DNA from: Bacteroides nordii WAL 11050 = JCM 12987
GTDB taxonomy: Bacteria > Bacteroidota > Bacteroidia > Bacteroidales > Bacteroidaceae
Length of the DNA: 61,808 nucleotides
Direction of reading: 5' to 3'
Assembly (NCBI GenBank): GCA_000613465.1
Contig: BAJA01000034.1
Location: 1-61,808 of the forward strand
Shown in pieces: positions 1 through 8,711 of this stretch (its first letter is position 1; the number at the start of each line of letters is the position of its first letter). Under the pieces are notes generated by a model, which worked only from the letters and a program-made list of their open reading frames with translations, was not told the DNA's origin and searched no databases. The position numbers and the translations under genes are program-made.

Positions 1-11
1 TCATTAGGTTT

Positions 12-82
12 CTCTACGAGATCGGGTCGAAACTCTACGAGGATCGGGTCTGTTCTCGTAGAGTTGACCGATCCTCGTAGAG
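12..82. repeat. Nested palindrome, four CTCTACGAG/CTCGTAGAG units
   Basis: The 9-mer CTCTACGAG occurs at 12-20 and 33-41, and its reverse complement CTCGTAGAG at 55-63 and 74-82. The inner pair makes an 11-bp arm (AACTCTACGAG with CTCGTAGAGTT) and the outer pair a second arm, so the region can fold into a long nested hairpin. It may end transcription from the left or be a dispersed repetitive element. No T-run follows on the plus strand. Confidence 0.6.
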
Positions 83-310
83 AAAAAAAGTTTGTATATA
101 ACTTATTGATATGCAGGATGTTGTAAAAAAAGGTTGTATGTTAAATGTTTTCAACTCAATAGTGCTGCCTTTTATTCCTTCTATTAATTATTGATTCGTT
201 ATAAATCATTACAAATAGTATATTCGGCTGAATGCAACTCCTATTATGATATTATAGGTTGTCTATGAATTAATATTGTTAACGTAAAATTTTAACGATA
301 TAACCTTCGT

Positions 311-400
311 ATGCAAGAGTGTACAATTCAGTACTCTAAGATTGTACACTTTTGCATGACAAGAGTGTACTATCTTGTATACTAAAAGTGTACATTTTTG
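311..400. promoter_or_regulatory. 17-bp inverted repeat and GTGTAC repeats, possible operator
   Basis: ATGCAAGAGTGTACAAT (311-327) pairs with ATTGTACACTTTTGCAT (341-357) with one mismatch. AAGAGTGTAC recurs at 361-370 and AAAAGTGTAC at 384-393. The block ends just before the possible TAnnTTTG element at 416-423, where an operator for the following LytTR gene would be expected. The function is inferred from position and symmetry only. Confidence 0.45.
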
Positions 401-415
401 TAGACCTTGTCTTTA

Positions 416-423
416 TATCTTTG
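416..423 (+). promoter_or_regulatory. Possible -7 element TATCTTTG for the LytTR gene
   Basis: TATCTTTG matches the Bacteroidales -7 consensus TAnnTTTG. A T-rich TTTTTG lies upstream at 395-400, closer than the ideal spacing for a -33 box. It precedes the LytTR start by about 240 nt, so the assignment is tentative. Confidence 0.35.
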
Positions 424-659
424 TTGTTATTGAAAATCAGTACATTAAGATTGCCGTAACGATCTTATTCAGCCTTTTGATTCATTCTTCTGAATATTTA
501 TAATTCTTTTTTTAATAACTATAGCCCCGGTCGGAACTTGTTTTTATTATTCCATGACTCTTTGGGGAGTGATCAGAAAGCACTCCGATTGTTTTTTGGC
601 TGATTCTTTTTAGTTATGGCAACAAATGCTTTACTTTGCAGTAGCTAAAAGATATTCGC

Positions 660-1544
660 ATGAAAAAACTGCTTAATTACCTTAATAGTCCTTATCCTGT
701 ATTTTATCAGCGCTGGAAGATTGCAGTGATCTCATCTGTTATTGTGTTTTTAATATTAGCTTTGTTACAGCCGTTTGGTATAAGCAGTATCGAACATCAT
801 AAATTGGGTATCTTATTGGGATATATGGCAGTGACAGCAGTGTTTCTCTGTATTCCGGTCTATTTGTTCCCTGCGTTATTTCCGGCGTATTATGAGGATG
901 ATCGCTGGACGGTTGGGAAACATATTCTTAGTCAGGTATATATTTTCTTTTTTATAGCCATTGGAAACTGGCTTTATTCCGCCATTGTATTCAATTGGGG
1001 ATTTCGTCTGGATATTTTTTACAGTTTCCTGCTTTGTACAGTGATCATAGGCTTTTTTCCCTCTGTACTTTTTATCTTGCTGAACCGAAACCGGTTATTG
1101 GCCTTCCATCTCAAAGAAGCTACTGAAATGAATTTGCATCTTCAGAGATCGGCTGCTACTGCAAATGTTGAAAGAGTGGAGCAGGAGGATACTGTGATTC
1201 TTTTTGCCGGTGGCGCCAAAGAAGTATTGGAAGTGAACACATCCGATTTGTTTTTTGTAGAGGCGGATGGTAATTATGTGAAGATAACTTATCGAAAGAG
1301 TCATGAACCGGTAAGAAAGCTGCTACGTATGACAATGAAGCAGGCTGAAGAGGCAACGGCTGTTTATCCTTTTATTATTAAGTGTCATCGTGCATTCCTG
1401 GTCAACTTACACGCAGTGTCCCGGGTGAGTGGAAACTCGCAGGGATATCGTCTTTCGCTCGATGGCTGTGAAGAGGAAATACCCGTTTCACGTGCTTATA
1501 GCAAAGAGATCAAAACACTGATAGAGAGCATGAATGACGCATAG
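660..1544 (+). CDS. Membrane-bound LytTR-family transcriptional regulator
   Basis: This is a probable transcription regulator anchored in the inner membrane. The N-terminal 140 residues contain four hydrophobic segments (about 19-40, 49-74, 88-111 and 119-141). After a linker, residues about 180-290 form a LytTR DNA-binding domain, with the typical DLFFVEADGNYVKI and FIIKCHRAFLVNL motifs. There is no receiver domain, so signal input probably comes through the membrane helices. It lies upstream of a TonB-dependent receptor and a DUF2141 gene. Two TTCGTCACAA repeats exactly 20 bp apart follow its stop codon, which suggests it controls those genes. The domain call is secure; the ligand is unknown. 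Confidence 0.88.
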   Translation: MKKLLNYLNSPYPVFYQRWKIAVISSVIVFLILALLQPFGISSIEHHKLGILLGYMAVTAVFLCIPVYLFPALFPAYYEDDRWTVGKHILSQVYIFFFIAIGNWLYSAIVFNWGFRLDIFYSFLLCTVIIGFFPSVLFILLNRNRLLAFHLKEATEMNLHLQRSAATANVERVEQEDTVILFAGGAKEVLEVNTSDLFFVEADGNYVKITYRKSHEPVRKLLRMTMKQAEEATAVYPFIIKCHRAFLVNLHAVSRVSGNSQGYRLSLDGCEEEIPVSRAYSKEIKTLIESMNDA

Positions 1545-1547
1545 CCG

Positions 1548-1597
1548 TTCGTCACAAAACAAAGCAATTCGTCACAACGAATAGGTCATTTATCACA
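1548..1597 (+). promoter_or_regulatory. Direct repeats TTCGTCACAA with 20-bp period, likely LytTR site
   Basis: TTCGTCACAA is present at 1548-1557 and 1568-1577, a 20-bp period or about two helical turns. A degenerate third copy (TTATCACA) lies near 1590. LytTR domains are known to bind paired direct repeats spaced about two turns apart. The repeats lie between a LytTR gene and a receptor gene, about 70-100 bp upstream of that receptor's -7 element. The binding assignment is inferred. Confidence 0.5.
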
Positions 1598-1645
1598 TAT
1601 CCGGGCTGTCTGTCCCGGATATTTTTTTCCCTCTATTCTTTCCTT

Positions 1646-1653
1646 TATGTTTG
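1646..1653 (+). promoter_or_regulatory. -7 element TATGTTTG for the TonB receptor gene
   Basis: TATGTTTG fits TAnnTTTG. Transcription starting just downstream would leave a short leader to the ATG at 1681. It would also rule out the in-frame TTG at 1651, so this element helps decide the start codon. Confidence 0.45.
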
Positions 1654-1680
1654 CCGGTGAAAACGTTAGCAAGCAAAAAA

Positions 1681-3588
1681 ATGAAAGATCTGTTTTTTAT
1701 CTCAATCGTAGCTTTGTTTCTCTTTTCTGTTCATGTGCAGTCGCAGGTAGCAGTAAAAGACACAATATTTCTTACTTCTTTTTCGGATAGTGTTTCACTG
1801 GATGAAGTGGTAGTAAAAGGAAGCAAAACTCCCCAAATGAACAGTCGTTGGAGTAATATGCAACCTGTGGAACTGGTAACTGTGGGAGGAGCAAGCGGTA
1901 ATCTGTATCAGGCATTGAAGCCCCTTCCGGGTACACAAATACAGGGAGAAAGCGGACGTTTGCTGGTACGTGGTGGAAGCAGTGACGAAACGCAAACTTA
2001 TATAGACGGTATGCACGTTCTCAATCCTTATACCACTACCGGTACAAATACCCCGGCACGCGGACGGTATTCCCCCTTTATGTTCAGTGGCATCAATCTC
2101 TCTACAGGCGGACATTCACAAGAGTATGGTGAAGCCTTATCGGCTGTACTTCCTTTGGAAACGAAAGATGATAGCCCGATTAATAAAGTGGGGATGAGCC
2201 CTTCTACTGTTGGTATAGGTGGTGGCGGGAATCGCTCTTTTAGAAAAGGCTCTATTGCTTTGAATCTCGATTATCAGAATCTTGCTCTTTATAATAAAGT
2301 ATATCCGGGAAGGGTAAACTTTGAGAAACCATATGAACTGTTTTCGGGAGCTACCCAGTTTCGTTATCTACCTGCTGAGAATGTAATTTTTAAGATATAC
2401 GCCGGCTATGACCGGACAGATTTTTCTAACTATACCGGTGAAGACTGTCGTCTGTTCCGCCTGAAAGAAGACAATGTCTATTTGAATGCCACCATCCGTA
2501 CGAAAACGTCTTCCGGTTGGAACTGGTTTGCCGGAGTAGCTTACTCTTTTTTTGATCGGAAAGTAGGGGGAGCTGCTGTAAGCGATGACAATTGGAACGA
2601 ACGTCAGAGCGAACTACATCTGAAAGCAAAGCTGACTAAACGCTTGCGCCCTTTTTTGCAACTGGATATGGGAGTGGAATCTTTCCTTCGCCAATATAGA
2701 ACTCGCTATTCTTTCGGGCTTCTTGCCGCTCAAAAGAATATTGCTCCAACGGTAGAAGCCGGATTTGTTACAGCTACTCTTTATCCGTTTGAGAATTTGA
2801 AAGCCGAACTCTCTTTCAGAACCGAGTATACATCTCTGAACCGGAAGATAAGTTATTCTCCCCGTCTGGCACTTCGTTATACCTGGAATGAGATTGCATT
2901 CTCAGCTACGTTGGGTCGTTATACCCAATCGGCGGATAATAAATATCTGGCGCAACAGACTTCTTTGCGTTCCGAAGCTTGTGAACAGTATAATGTAGGA
3001 GCTTTGTACGAAGCAGCAGGGCGTTTCTATAAAGCAGAGGTATATTACAAAAGGTACAATCGTCTTACACTTTTTACTCCCGATGGTCTCACTTCGGACG
3101 GATATGGGAACAGTAAAGGAGTTGATCTTTATTTTGAAGATCGTTCTTTATTAAAAAACTTTGAGTATTATCTTTCTTATTCCTTCAATCTATCTAAACG
3201 CAAATGTTTGGAGTACAGTGAACTGACTATTCCACAGTATGCCACCCGCCATAATGCTTCTTTGGTATTGAAATATACTATTCCCAGGCTGCGTACTATT
3301 ATTGGCCTTACGGAAGGGATTGCGAGTGGGCGTCCATATCATAATCCCAATCGTCCCGGTCTGATGAATGATGAAGCAAAACCATATAACAGCCTTGACT
3401 TGGGCGTTACTTTTCTGGCTACTAAGAAGATAATTATACATGCTTCGGCCACCAATATACTTTGCCGTAAGAATGAGTTCGGACGAATAGATGGTATCCC
3501 GTTACGAGCTTCCAGTGATCATTTCTTCTATCTCGGTGTCTTCATCACCTTAGGTAAGAAAGCTGCTTATGATGTTTCTAATTTTTAA
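1681..3588 (+). CDS. TonB-dependent receptor, plug and beta-barrel
   Basis: Outer-membrane TonB-dependent transporter of about 635 residues. The ATG at 1681 gives a clean signal peptide (MKDLFFISIVALFLFSVHVQ). A TTG at 1651 would add ten polar residues and overlaps the putative -7 element, so I reject it. A plug domain follows (DEVVVKGSKTP, then LLVRGGSSDETQTYIDGMHV), then a long beta-barrel ending in aromatic-rich strands. It lacks the usual N-terminal carboxypeptidase-like beta-sandwich and has no SusD partner, so it is not a classic Sus pair. The next gene, DUF2141, starts about 10 bp later. The substrate is unknown. Control by the upstream LytTR protein is likely. Confidence 0.85.
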   Translation: MKDLFFISIVALFLFSVHVQSQVAVKDTIFLTSFSDSVSLDEVVVKGSKTPQMNSRWSNMQPVELVTVGGASGNLYQALKPLPGTQIQGESGRLLVRGGSSDETQTYIDGMHVLNPYTTTGTNTPARGRYSPFMFSGINLSTGGHSQEYGEALSAVLPLETKDDSPINKVGMSPSTVGIGGGGNRSFRKGSIALNLDYQNLALYNKVYPGRVNFEKPYELFSGATQFRYLPAENVIFKIYAGYDRTDFSNYTGEDCRLFRLKEDNVYLNATIRTKTSSGWNWFAGVAYSFFDRKVGGAAVSDDNWNERQSELHLKAKLTKRLRPFLQLDMGVESFLRQYRTRYSFGLLAAQKNIAPTVEAGFVTATLYPFENLKAELSFRTEYTSLNRKISYSPRLALRYTWNEIAFSATLGRYTQSADNKYLAQQTSLRSEACEQYNVGALYEAAGRFYKAEVYYKRYNRLTLFTPDGLTSDGYGNSKGVDLYFEDRSLLKNFEYYLSYSFNLSKRKCLEYSELTIPQYATRHNASLVLKYTIPRLRTIIGLTEGIASGRPYHNPNRPGLMNDEAKPYNSLDLGVTFLATKKIIIHASATNILCRKNEFGRIDGIPLRASSDHFFYLGVFITLGKKAAYDVSNF

Positions 3589-3600
3589 ATACATGTGATT

Positions 3601-4008
3601 ATGAAAACAAATCTGATTTTCTTATTTTTAGTTTTTGCAAGTGTAATAGGTAGTGCTCAGACATTAACCCTCAAGGTGGAGGGCATTGAACATGTAAAGG
3701 GAAACCTTTTAGTCGGTATTTATAGTTCGGAAGAGTCATTCATGAAGAAGCCTGCTTTCGGGTTTAAAGTGGAGGTGATAGATACTACGTTGAGTATTCC
3801 TTGTCGGGGTTTACCTGCCGGAACGTATGCTATTTCTCTTTTTCAGGATGAGAATGGGAATGGCATACTGGATACCGGTTCTTTTGGCCGTCCGACGGAG
3901 AAGTTCGGTTTCAGCAACAATGCCGAAGGCGTAATGGGAGCACCAGCTTATAAGAAATGCCGCTTTGAATGGAAGGAAGATACCACGATGGTTATTCAGT
4001 TAAAGTAG
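3601..4008 (+). CDS. DUF2141 secreted protein
   Basis: Small exported protein of about 135 residues. A signal peptide (MKTNLIFLFLVFASVIGSAQ) is followed by one DUF2141 domain, with the family features GNLLVGIYSSEESF, FQDENGNGILDT and a KFGFSNNAEG turn. The acidic DENGNGILD loop looks like a calcium site. I chose ATG 3601; a GTG two codons upstream is in frame but adds nothing. It lies close behind the TonB receptor, so the two are probably co-transcribed. DUF2141 proteins often accompany outer-membrane receptors, but the biochemical role is not established. Confidence 0.85.
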   Translation: MKTNLIFLFLVFASVIGSAQTLTLKVEGIEHVKGNLLVGIYSSEESFMKKPAFGFKVEVIDTTLSIPCRGLPAGTYAISLFQDENGNGILDTGSFGRPTEKFGFSNNAEGVMGAPAYKKCRFEWKEDTTMVIQLK

Positions 4009-4298
4009 TTTAGGGATCTTTTCCGTTTTAGTTCCTGTTTAAATTTTGCTCAGCATTGGCTTCTCTCAAAATATCTCTTATTATTAAATCTGACGTATAG
4101 TCTTTTGAGGGTTATTTTAGAGGATGTTTTTTCATTTTAATGAGAAGGATAGCGGGCTATCTGACGACTATACCTTTACGAAATAATCTAAAGAGGTTTT
4201 GAGCGAAGCTAATTAAAATGGGAAAATAGATCAAAAATAAACCCAAAAGAAGCTGATAAAAATTTTTAAGAGGAAAATTTAAATAGGTTCTTATTATT

Positions 4299-5054
4299 TT
4301 ATAGATTATAGAATTTTTCAAACAACTTCTTTTTGTATATTTTGCTGATTTTCAATTCAGTAACTGCATTAAAGGGGTATAGCATGATACAGGTGCTTTC
4401 CTGTATCATGTTTAGGTAGTTTATATTAATGATATATGTTTTGTGTATCTGAATAAACTCTGTTCCATAGTTTAATATCACATCTGCCGTTGTGTTATGT
4501 TTCAGAATAACGTGCCGGAAGTCATCCAATACGATTTCCCACAACTTACGTTCGGAATTATATCGAAAATATCCAATGTTTTGCGGACGTAATATAATTT
4601 TGTCATTGGTGATTGTTGTTATCAGAAGCGGTTTGTCCGTAGGATAATGGATCGAAGGTATAGGTGACGGTTGTGTATTCTTTCTATGTAAATAATACCG
4701 GTTCATTGCCAGTAGCAGATCGTCTTGGTTGACAGGTTTTAATAGAAAGTCGAATGCTTGCATGCGAAGTGCCTGTAACATATACTTTTCGTAGGATGTA
4801 TAAAATATGATATTCATCTCCCAATCTATTTTGGAATGCAATGCAGCCAGAAATTCCAGACCATTGCTGCTTGGCAGTTCGATGTCAAGGAATATCAATT
4901 GGGGTTTATGTTTCAAAATGGCTTGTTCGCCGTCATAGCTATTGAATGCAGTAGCTACGACAACTACATCCTGATAAACCTTCAATTCGTTAGCAAGAAC
5001 AGTTACTGAAGGTTTGTCGTCGTCAATGATAATAACTTTGGTTGGGGTACTCAT
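4299..5054 (-). CDS. LytTR-family response regulator
   Basis: Cytoplasmic two-component response regulator of the LytR/AlgR type, 251 residues. The receiver domain covers about residues 6-120, with the acidic pocket D11-D13, phospho-acceptor D57 (LIFLDIELP) and conserved K106 (FLLKPVNQ). A LytTR DNA-binding domain fills about residues 150-250. The start lies only nine bases after the restored stop of the upstream kinase gene, a typical operon arrangement, so this is the kinase's partner. The gene faces DUF2141 convergently across 290 bp in which I see no clear terminator. The target genes are unknown. Confidence 0.9.
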   Translation of the reverse strand: MSTPTKVIIIDDDKPSVTVLANELKVYQDVVVVATAFNSYDGEQAILKHKPQLIFLDIELPSSNGLEFLAALHSKIDWEMNIIFYTSYEKYMLQALRMQAFDFLLKPVNQDDLLLAMNRYYLHRKNTQPSPIPSIHYPTDKPLLITTITNDKIILRPQNIGYFRYNSERKLWEIVLDDFRHVILKHNTTADVILNYGTEFIQIHKTYIININYLNMIQESTCIMLYPFNAVTELKISKIYKKKLFEKFYNL

Positions 5055-5063
5055 AGGTAACTT

Positions 5064-7104
5064 TTAGTTTATGTTAAAGTTATAGTTTTCAGGGATGATA
5101 AGTTGGGCACAGCATCCAGTTTCTTTCATTTCATCCCGCCATTTTGTAAGACTGTAGCTCATTTGTTGCTTATTCCGTTCATTCAGCAATTGGATGGTTT
5201 GTGATACTACCCGCAGGCCGATTTGTGTCTTTTGGTCCCTATTTTGTAAGTTCAGAGGTTTACCGTTGTTGCAGACATCAATATAAATGTAGTGTTCTTT
5301 TATAAATATGGAGCCTTAATCTCTTTTCAATTTTTCCTTCAGTATCGGCAGGCATATCTTTCAATCCGTGTTTGATAGCATTTTCCACAAAAATTTGTAT
5401 CATCATGGAAGGTAGTATTACTTGTTCCGGTTCTATATCTTTTTCCAGAATGGGTTCATAACGGAAATTTTCTCCTAATGCTTCCCCTTCTATGCTGACA
5501 TAAAGTTGAATAAAATCCATTTCTTTTTTTAATGTTGTGCAGAACACATTGGCAAGTGTCTGTCCTTGCCTGAGTAAGTTTACTAATGTATGCAGTTGAG
5601 TCGGTTTTCCATGTTGCTGTACAAGCAATTCATGGTTCAATGCATTATAAATGAAATGAGGAGTTATCCTGTTGCGTATGTTTTCCATACGTAATTCCAC
5701 GATTCGATGGAGCATCTGTTCTTCTTTGAGCCTGGTTTGTTTGCGTCGATAATATAGCAGTAATAAAAGCAGGAATAGAATAAAAATAGATATGGCCAGC
5801 CAAATGTAAGTTTGCAGGAGTTCCGTCTCTTTTTGTCCGATGTATATTTTCTGGTTCAGCACTGTTGCATCTCTTTCGTAACGCATTTGAAGGTCGGCTG
5901 TTTTCATTTTTACCCGGTCGTTTCGTAATGAATCGTCTAATTCTATGCATGCCTTTTGATAGTGATGAGCCTTTTCCCAATCCTTCCTTTCAGTGTAGAA
6001 TCTTTGAAGAAAATCTAATCTCGCCAAAGCATGCTCCGGTTTTGTTCCTTTGGGAAGTGGATATTTCCGAATCAGTTCTTCTACTTGTTTATAGTTCTTT
6101 TTTTGTAATGTTAATTCCATTAATTGGGTATATAAGTAGGGGAGCACGGTTTCGTTTTGCATTTCTTTAAAGAAGCGGATGTTGTCATGTAACAAGCTAT
6201 CAGCCTTTTTCGGTTGCTTCAGCTTGAGATACACATCTGCCAGGTTACTGTTACAGAAATGCCTTTCCCATTCAAGTTCAGGCCGTGCCTGTAAGAAAGT
6301 GTCCAATTGCAGGAATGTATTCAGGCAATTGATATAATCTTCCTGAAAATAATAATCGTTTCCCCGGTTATTCAGATAGTTGAATTGTTCATGTGTCATC
6401 ATGTGGTCCCATATTTTCAGACTCTTGTCCAACCATATTTTGCTTTGCTCAAAATCACGAAGAGCCGTATAGGTAGTTGCCAACCCTCCATACAAGGGGA
6501 CGTAATTTCCGATGGAAGTTTGTATGGAATCAGCCAGATAAATTGTTTTTCTATAATAGTAGGCGCTTCGATCCAATTCTCCTTTTTGCTTGTATGCGTC
6601 TGCCAGATTGCTGTAACATAGTATTTGTTGTTCAATGTCCGGTTCTCGGTCTGCTATTTTACATGCCTCCTTGCTATAATATACTAAAGAGTCCGGATCT
6701 AAATAAAACTGGGCATAGTATGCCGCTTTAGTTTGCAGGCATTTTATATACATCTGGTCCCTCCTGGGAGTAGCAGGTTGCTTGGACAGGTAGTTCGTAC
6801 TTCGGGATAGGTTATTGAGCATCGAATCCGGTTGTGACATATAAAAATAGAATATTACATCGTATAAAACGAAGTCATAATAATCATCACTATCTTTTGC
6901 CATCTTTTTCCCTTTCAAGATAGCCTCTTTTACGAAATCTGTGTTAAAGGTTTTGATGGAGTCATGAATATCCTGTTTCAGCATTTTTATTTCTGCTTGT
7001 TCTTTAGGGGACAACTCGTTTGTGTTTTTGTTCTTTTGACAAGCGCCTGCCAATATGGAAAATGCAAGAATGACTAAGGTCATTTGGGTATATATAGCTT
7101 TCAT
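5064..7104 (-). CDS. TPR sensor histidine kinase (LytS-type), frameshifted as assembled
   Basis: Partner kinase of the adjacent LytTR regulator. It starts at ATG 7104 with a lipoprotein-like signal ending in LAGAC. About 370 residues of TPR-like helices follow, then a membrane helix (WLAISIFILFLLLLLLYY), a His_kinase domain with RITPHFIYNALN (phosphorylatable H483) and the start of the ATPase domain (MIQIFVENAIKHGLKD). The frame then stops at about 5278. A second frame carries the missing end (IYIDVCNNGKPLNL to a stop at 5064). Removing one T from the T4 run at 5298-5301 rejoins them into 679 residues. As written the product lacks the C-terminal part of the ATPase. Sequence error or a real mutation is possible. 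Confidence 0.85.
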
Positions 7105-7491
7105 TAGCACTCGTTTTTATCGCATTATTGATACTTTTGTCTGGGTGTGACTTTTTGTTTGAGTGCGAATTTAAGAAATAAATTCTTTATAACTTCATTT
7201 ATATGAGTTAATAGTGTATTGTATTTTTCCTGTTATTTGTGTTTTTTGCCCTGTCAGTTGCTGTTCTAGTCGTTCTATTGAAGAAATCTGTAAAATGTGG
7301 ATTGTTCTGGATTTTGAATCAAACTACACTATGTCGTCTGTGTACTATACTCCTTGTAAACAGAATTGGCAACTAAGATTATATTCCTATCTTTTCGGTG
7401 CCGGAAGTGCCCCTAAACGGTATCGTTATCTTTGTCCGGTGTTGTACTTTGGTTTTCTCAGAAAGGAGCATTCCTTTTCTTGTTGCACTTT

Positions 7492-7588
7492 CTTGTTTTA
7501 CATGTACATGTCTTACTGTTCCACATGTACATGTCGTACTGTTCCACATGTGCATGTCGTACTGCTTTACATGTACATGTAAAACAAG
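7492..7588. repeat. ACATGTACATGT palindromic element, copy 1
   Basis: A perfect 20-bp inverted repeat (7492-7511 with 7569-7588) encloses further ACATGTACATGT and CATGTCGTACTG units, giving four near-palindromic cores. A closely similar copy lies at 44457-44587 between two unrelated genes, so it is a dispersed intergenic element and not part of either gene. It shows no coding capacity and no obvious target-site duplication. Confidence 0.75.
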
Positions 7589-7690
7589 GTTGCGTACCGA
7601 GACTCCATATGTTCCTCTATGAGACGGAACTTCATCAATACCGGAGAAAGATACTGATGGTAATGATAAACACCATTTGGCACAAAATCA

Positions 7691-7797
7691 GTTGACAAGG
7701 AGACGAGTTGGTAAGGGAACAAGGGGTTACGCTGTGTTCGCTGGCCAAAGATTATTCTTTCGGCTAACACGTTGAAAGGTCTCGTCTCTTTGTCAAC
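7691..7797. repeat. 17-bp inverted repeat with 73-nt loop
   Basis: GTTGACAAGGAGACGAG (7691-7707) pairs with CTCGTCTCTTTGTCAAC (7781-7797) with one position that can form a G-U pair. The loop contains further short symmetries. It could be a structured RNA, a miniature mobile element or a recombination site; the sequence alone does not decide. Confidence 0.55.
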
Positions 7798-7955
7798 CTA
7801 TTCCCTCGTCAACTAACTCAAAACAGGAGGGGAAACCATACGAAGAAAAGTTATATCGAATCCCCGTTAAAATAAAATAATACCTGTCAGATTCGTTTTT
7901 TGCCTTGTTAACTATGTATAATGATCTGTTATTGAATAATGTTGAAAAGTGCCGG

Positions 7956-7986
7956 TTGTAGACCATGGATGGTTTATCTATCTTTG
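7956..7986 (+). promoter_or_regulatory. Bacteroidales promoter of the surface-protein operon
   Basis: TTG at 7956-7958 and TATCTTTG at 7979-7986 are separated by 20 bp. This matches the Bacteroidales -33 (TTTG-like) and -7 (TAnnTTTG) arrangement. The leader to ATG 8034 is about 40 nt. It is the only convincing promoter before the terminator at 22071. Confidence 0.6.
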
Positions 7987-8033
7987 ACCTAAGATTTTAA
8001 CAAGCAAACTCAACTTAATTATTAACATTAATA

Positions 8034-8711
8034 ATGAAACTTATGAAGAAAATTTTATTTGCAGTTCTGTCTCTGGGGTTGATGGGATTGATGACCTCTT
8101 GTGGAAGTTCAAAGAAAGCGCAGCAGTATACACCGTATTCTCAACAACCTCAAAATGTAGTTCCGTCTCAACCTAAGGGTGGAGATCCAGTGGAACAAAT
8201 GGTGAAAGAATATACAGCAGATGGGTTTAAAACAGAATCAATGGCTTTTACTATGTATGAGTCTATAGCAACATTCCGTCAGAAACTGATTTCTAATCCT
8301 AACCTTGTAGAAATTGTTAGTGACGGTGAGGGAGCAAGTTCTTTCTCTGCGGAAATGCAAGCACAGAACGCAGCTGCAATAAAATATGCTACAGCTGCCG
8401 GAAGTGTAATAACAGGAGGTATGGAGAGAGATTTTGGTAAAGTAGAAGGGGGAGCATACGATGTTTTTCATGGCGCTTATGTGCAGGATGTTGCAAGTTT
8501 CGTTATGCCTTTATTGCAGAAGAGTATGAAGTTTGTGAAGAAGAGTGGAAACGATTATGTTGTGCGTGTAGGCTATACACTTGATGAGAATAGTGCATCT
8601 AAGGCTCGTAATAAAGCTTTTGATGAGGCTTTGAAAAAAGCGGGAGACGGCATGACTTTAGGTGAAGGTATCCGGAAATATGTAAAAGAGAATGTTAAAC
8701 CTGAAAATTGA
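8034..8711 (+). CDS. Small lipoprotein, LPP20-like, first gene of the operon
   Basis: A 225-residue probable outer-membrane lipoprotein. A signal peptide with lipobox LMTSC precedes a Ser/Lys/Gln/Pro-rich linker to about residue 55, then an alpha/beta region. The region with MQAQNAAAIKYATAAGSVI and KARNKAFDEALKKAGDG resembles LPP20-type lipoproteins by pattern only. It has no catalytic motif. Its stop codon overlaps the ATG of the next gene (TGATG at 8709-8713), so the two are translationally coupled and probably work together. The role is unknown; a structural or secretion accessory for the operon's surface proteins is a guess. Confidence 0.75.
   Translation: MKLMKKILFAVLSLGLMGLMTSCGSSKKAQQYTPYSQQPQNVVPSQPKGGDPVEQMVKEYTADGFKTESMAFTMYESIATFRQKLISNPNLVEIVSDGEGASSFSAEMQAQNAAAIKYATAAGSVITGGMERDFGKVEGGAYDVFHGAYVQDVASFVMPLLQKSMKFVKKSGNDYVVRVGYTLDENSASKARNKAFDEALKKAGDGMTLGEGIRKYVKENVKPEN

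Larger units (their letters stand above)
1..659. other. Gene-free leader region rich in palindromes
   Basis: No credible coding sequence lies here. It holds a nested palindrome at 12-82, an AT-rich stretch, a 17-bp inverted repeat at 311-357 with further GTGTAC repeats to about 395, and a possible promoter at 416-423 for the LytTR gene. That would give a leader of roughly 230 nt. The last 150 bp before the gene show nothing I can name. Confidence 0.6.
7105..8033. other. Gene-free region with two hairpin elements
   Basis: About 930 bp lie between the divergent kinase gene and the next operon. An open frame at 7214-7582 has no start context, and its 3' part is made of repeat DNA, so I do not call a gene. 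The region contains an ACATGTACATGT palindromic element (7492-7588), a 17-bp inverted repeat (7691-7707 with 7781-7797) and a good Bacteroidales promoter (7956-7986). Confidence 0.6.

Noticed and set aside
1651..1680. TTG start for the first TonB receptor
   Set aside because: It overlaps the likely -7 element and adds polar residues before a good signal peptide that begins at ATG 1681.
7492..7588. Possible small CRISPR array
   Set aside because: The units are palindromic and unevenly spaced, there are no distinct spacers, and a whole second copy with the same 'spacers' is at 44457.
7214..7695. Three overlapping open frames (up to 122 codons) on the plus strand
   Set aside because: Their C-terminal parts are translations of the ACATGTACATGT repeat; they have no promoter, no leader context and no domain-like pattern.
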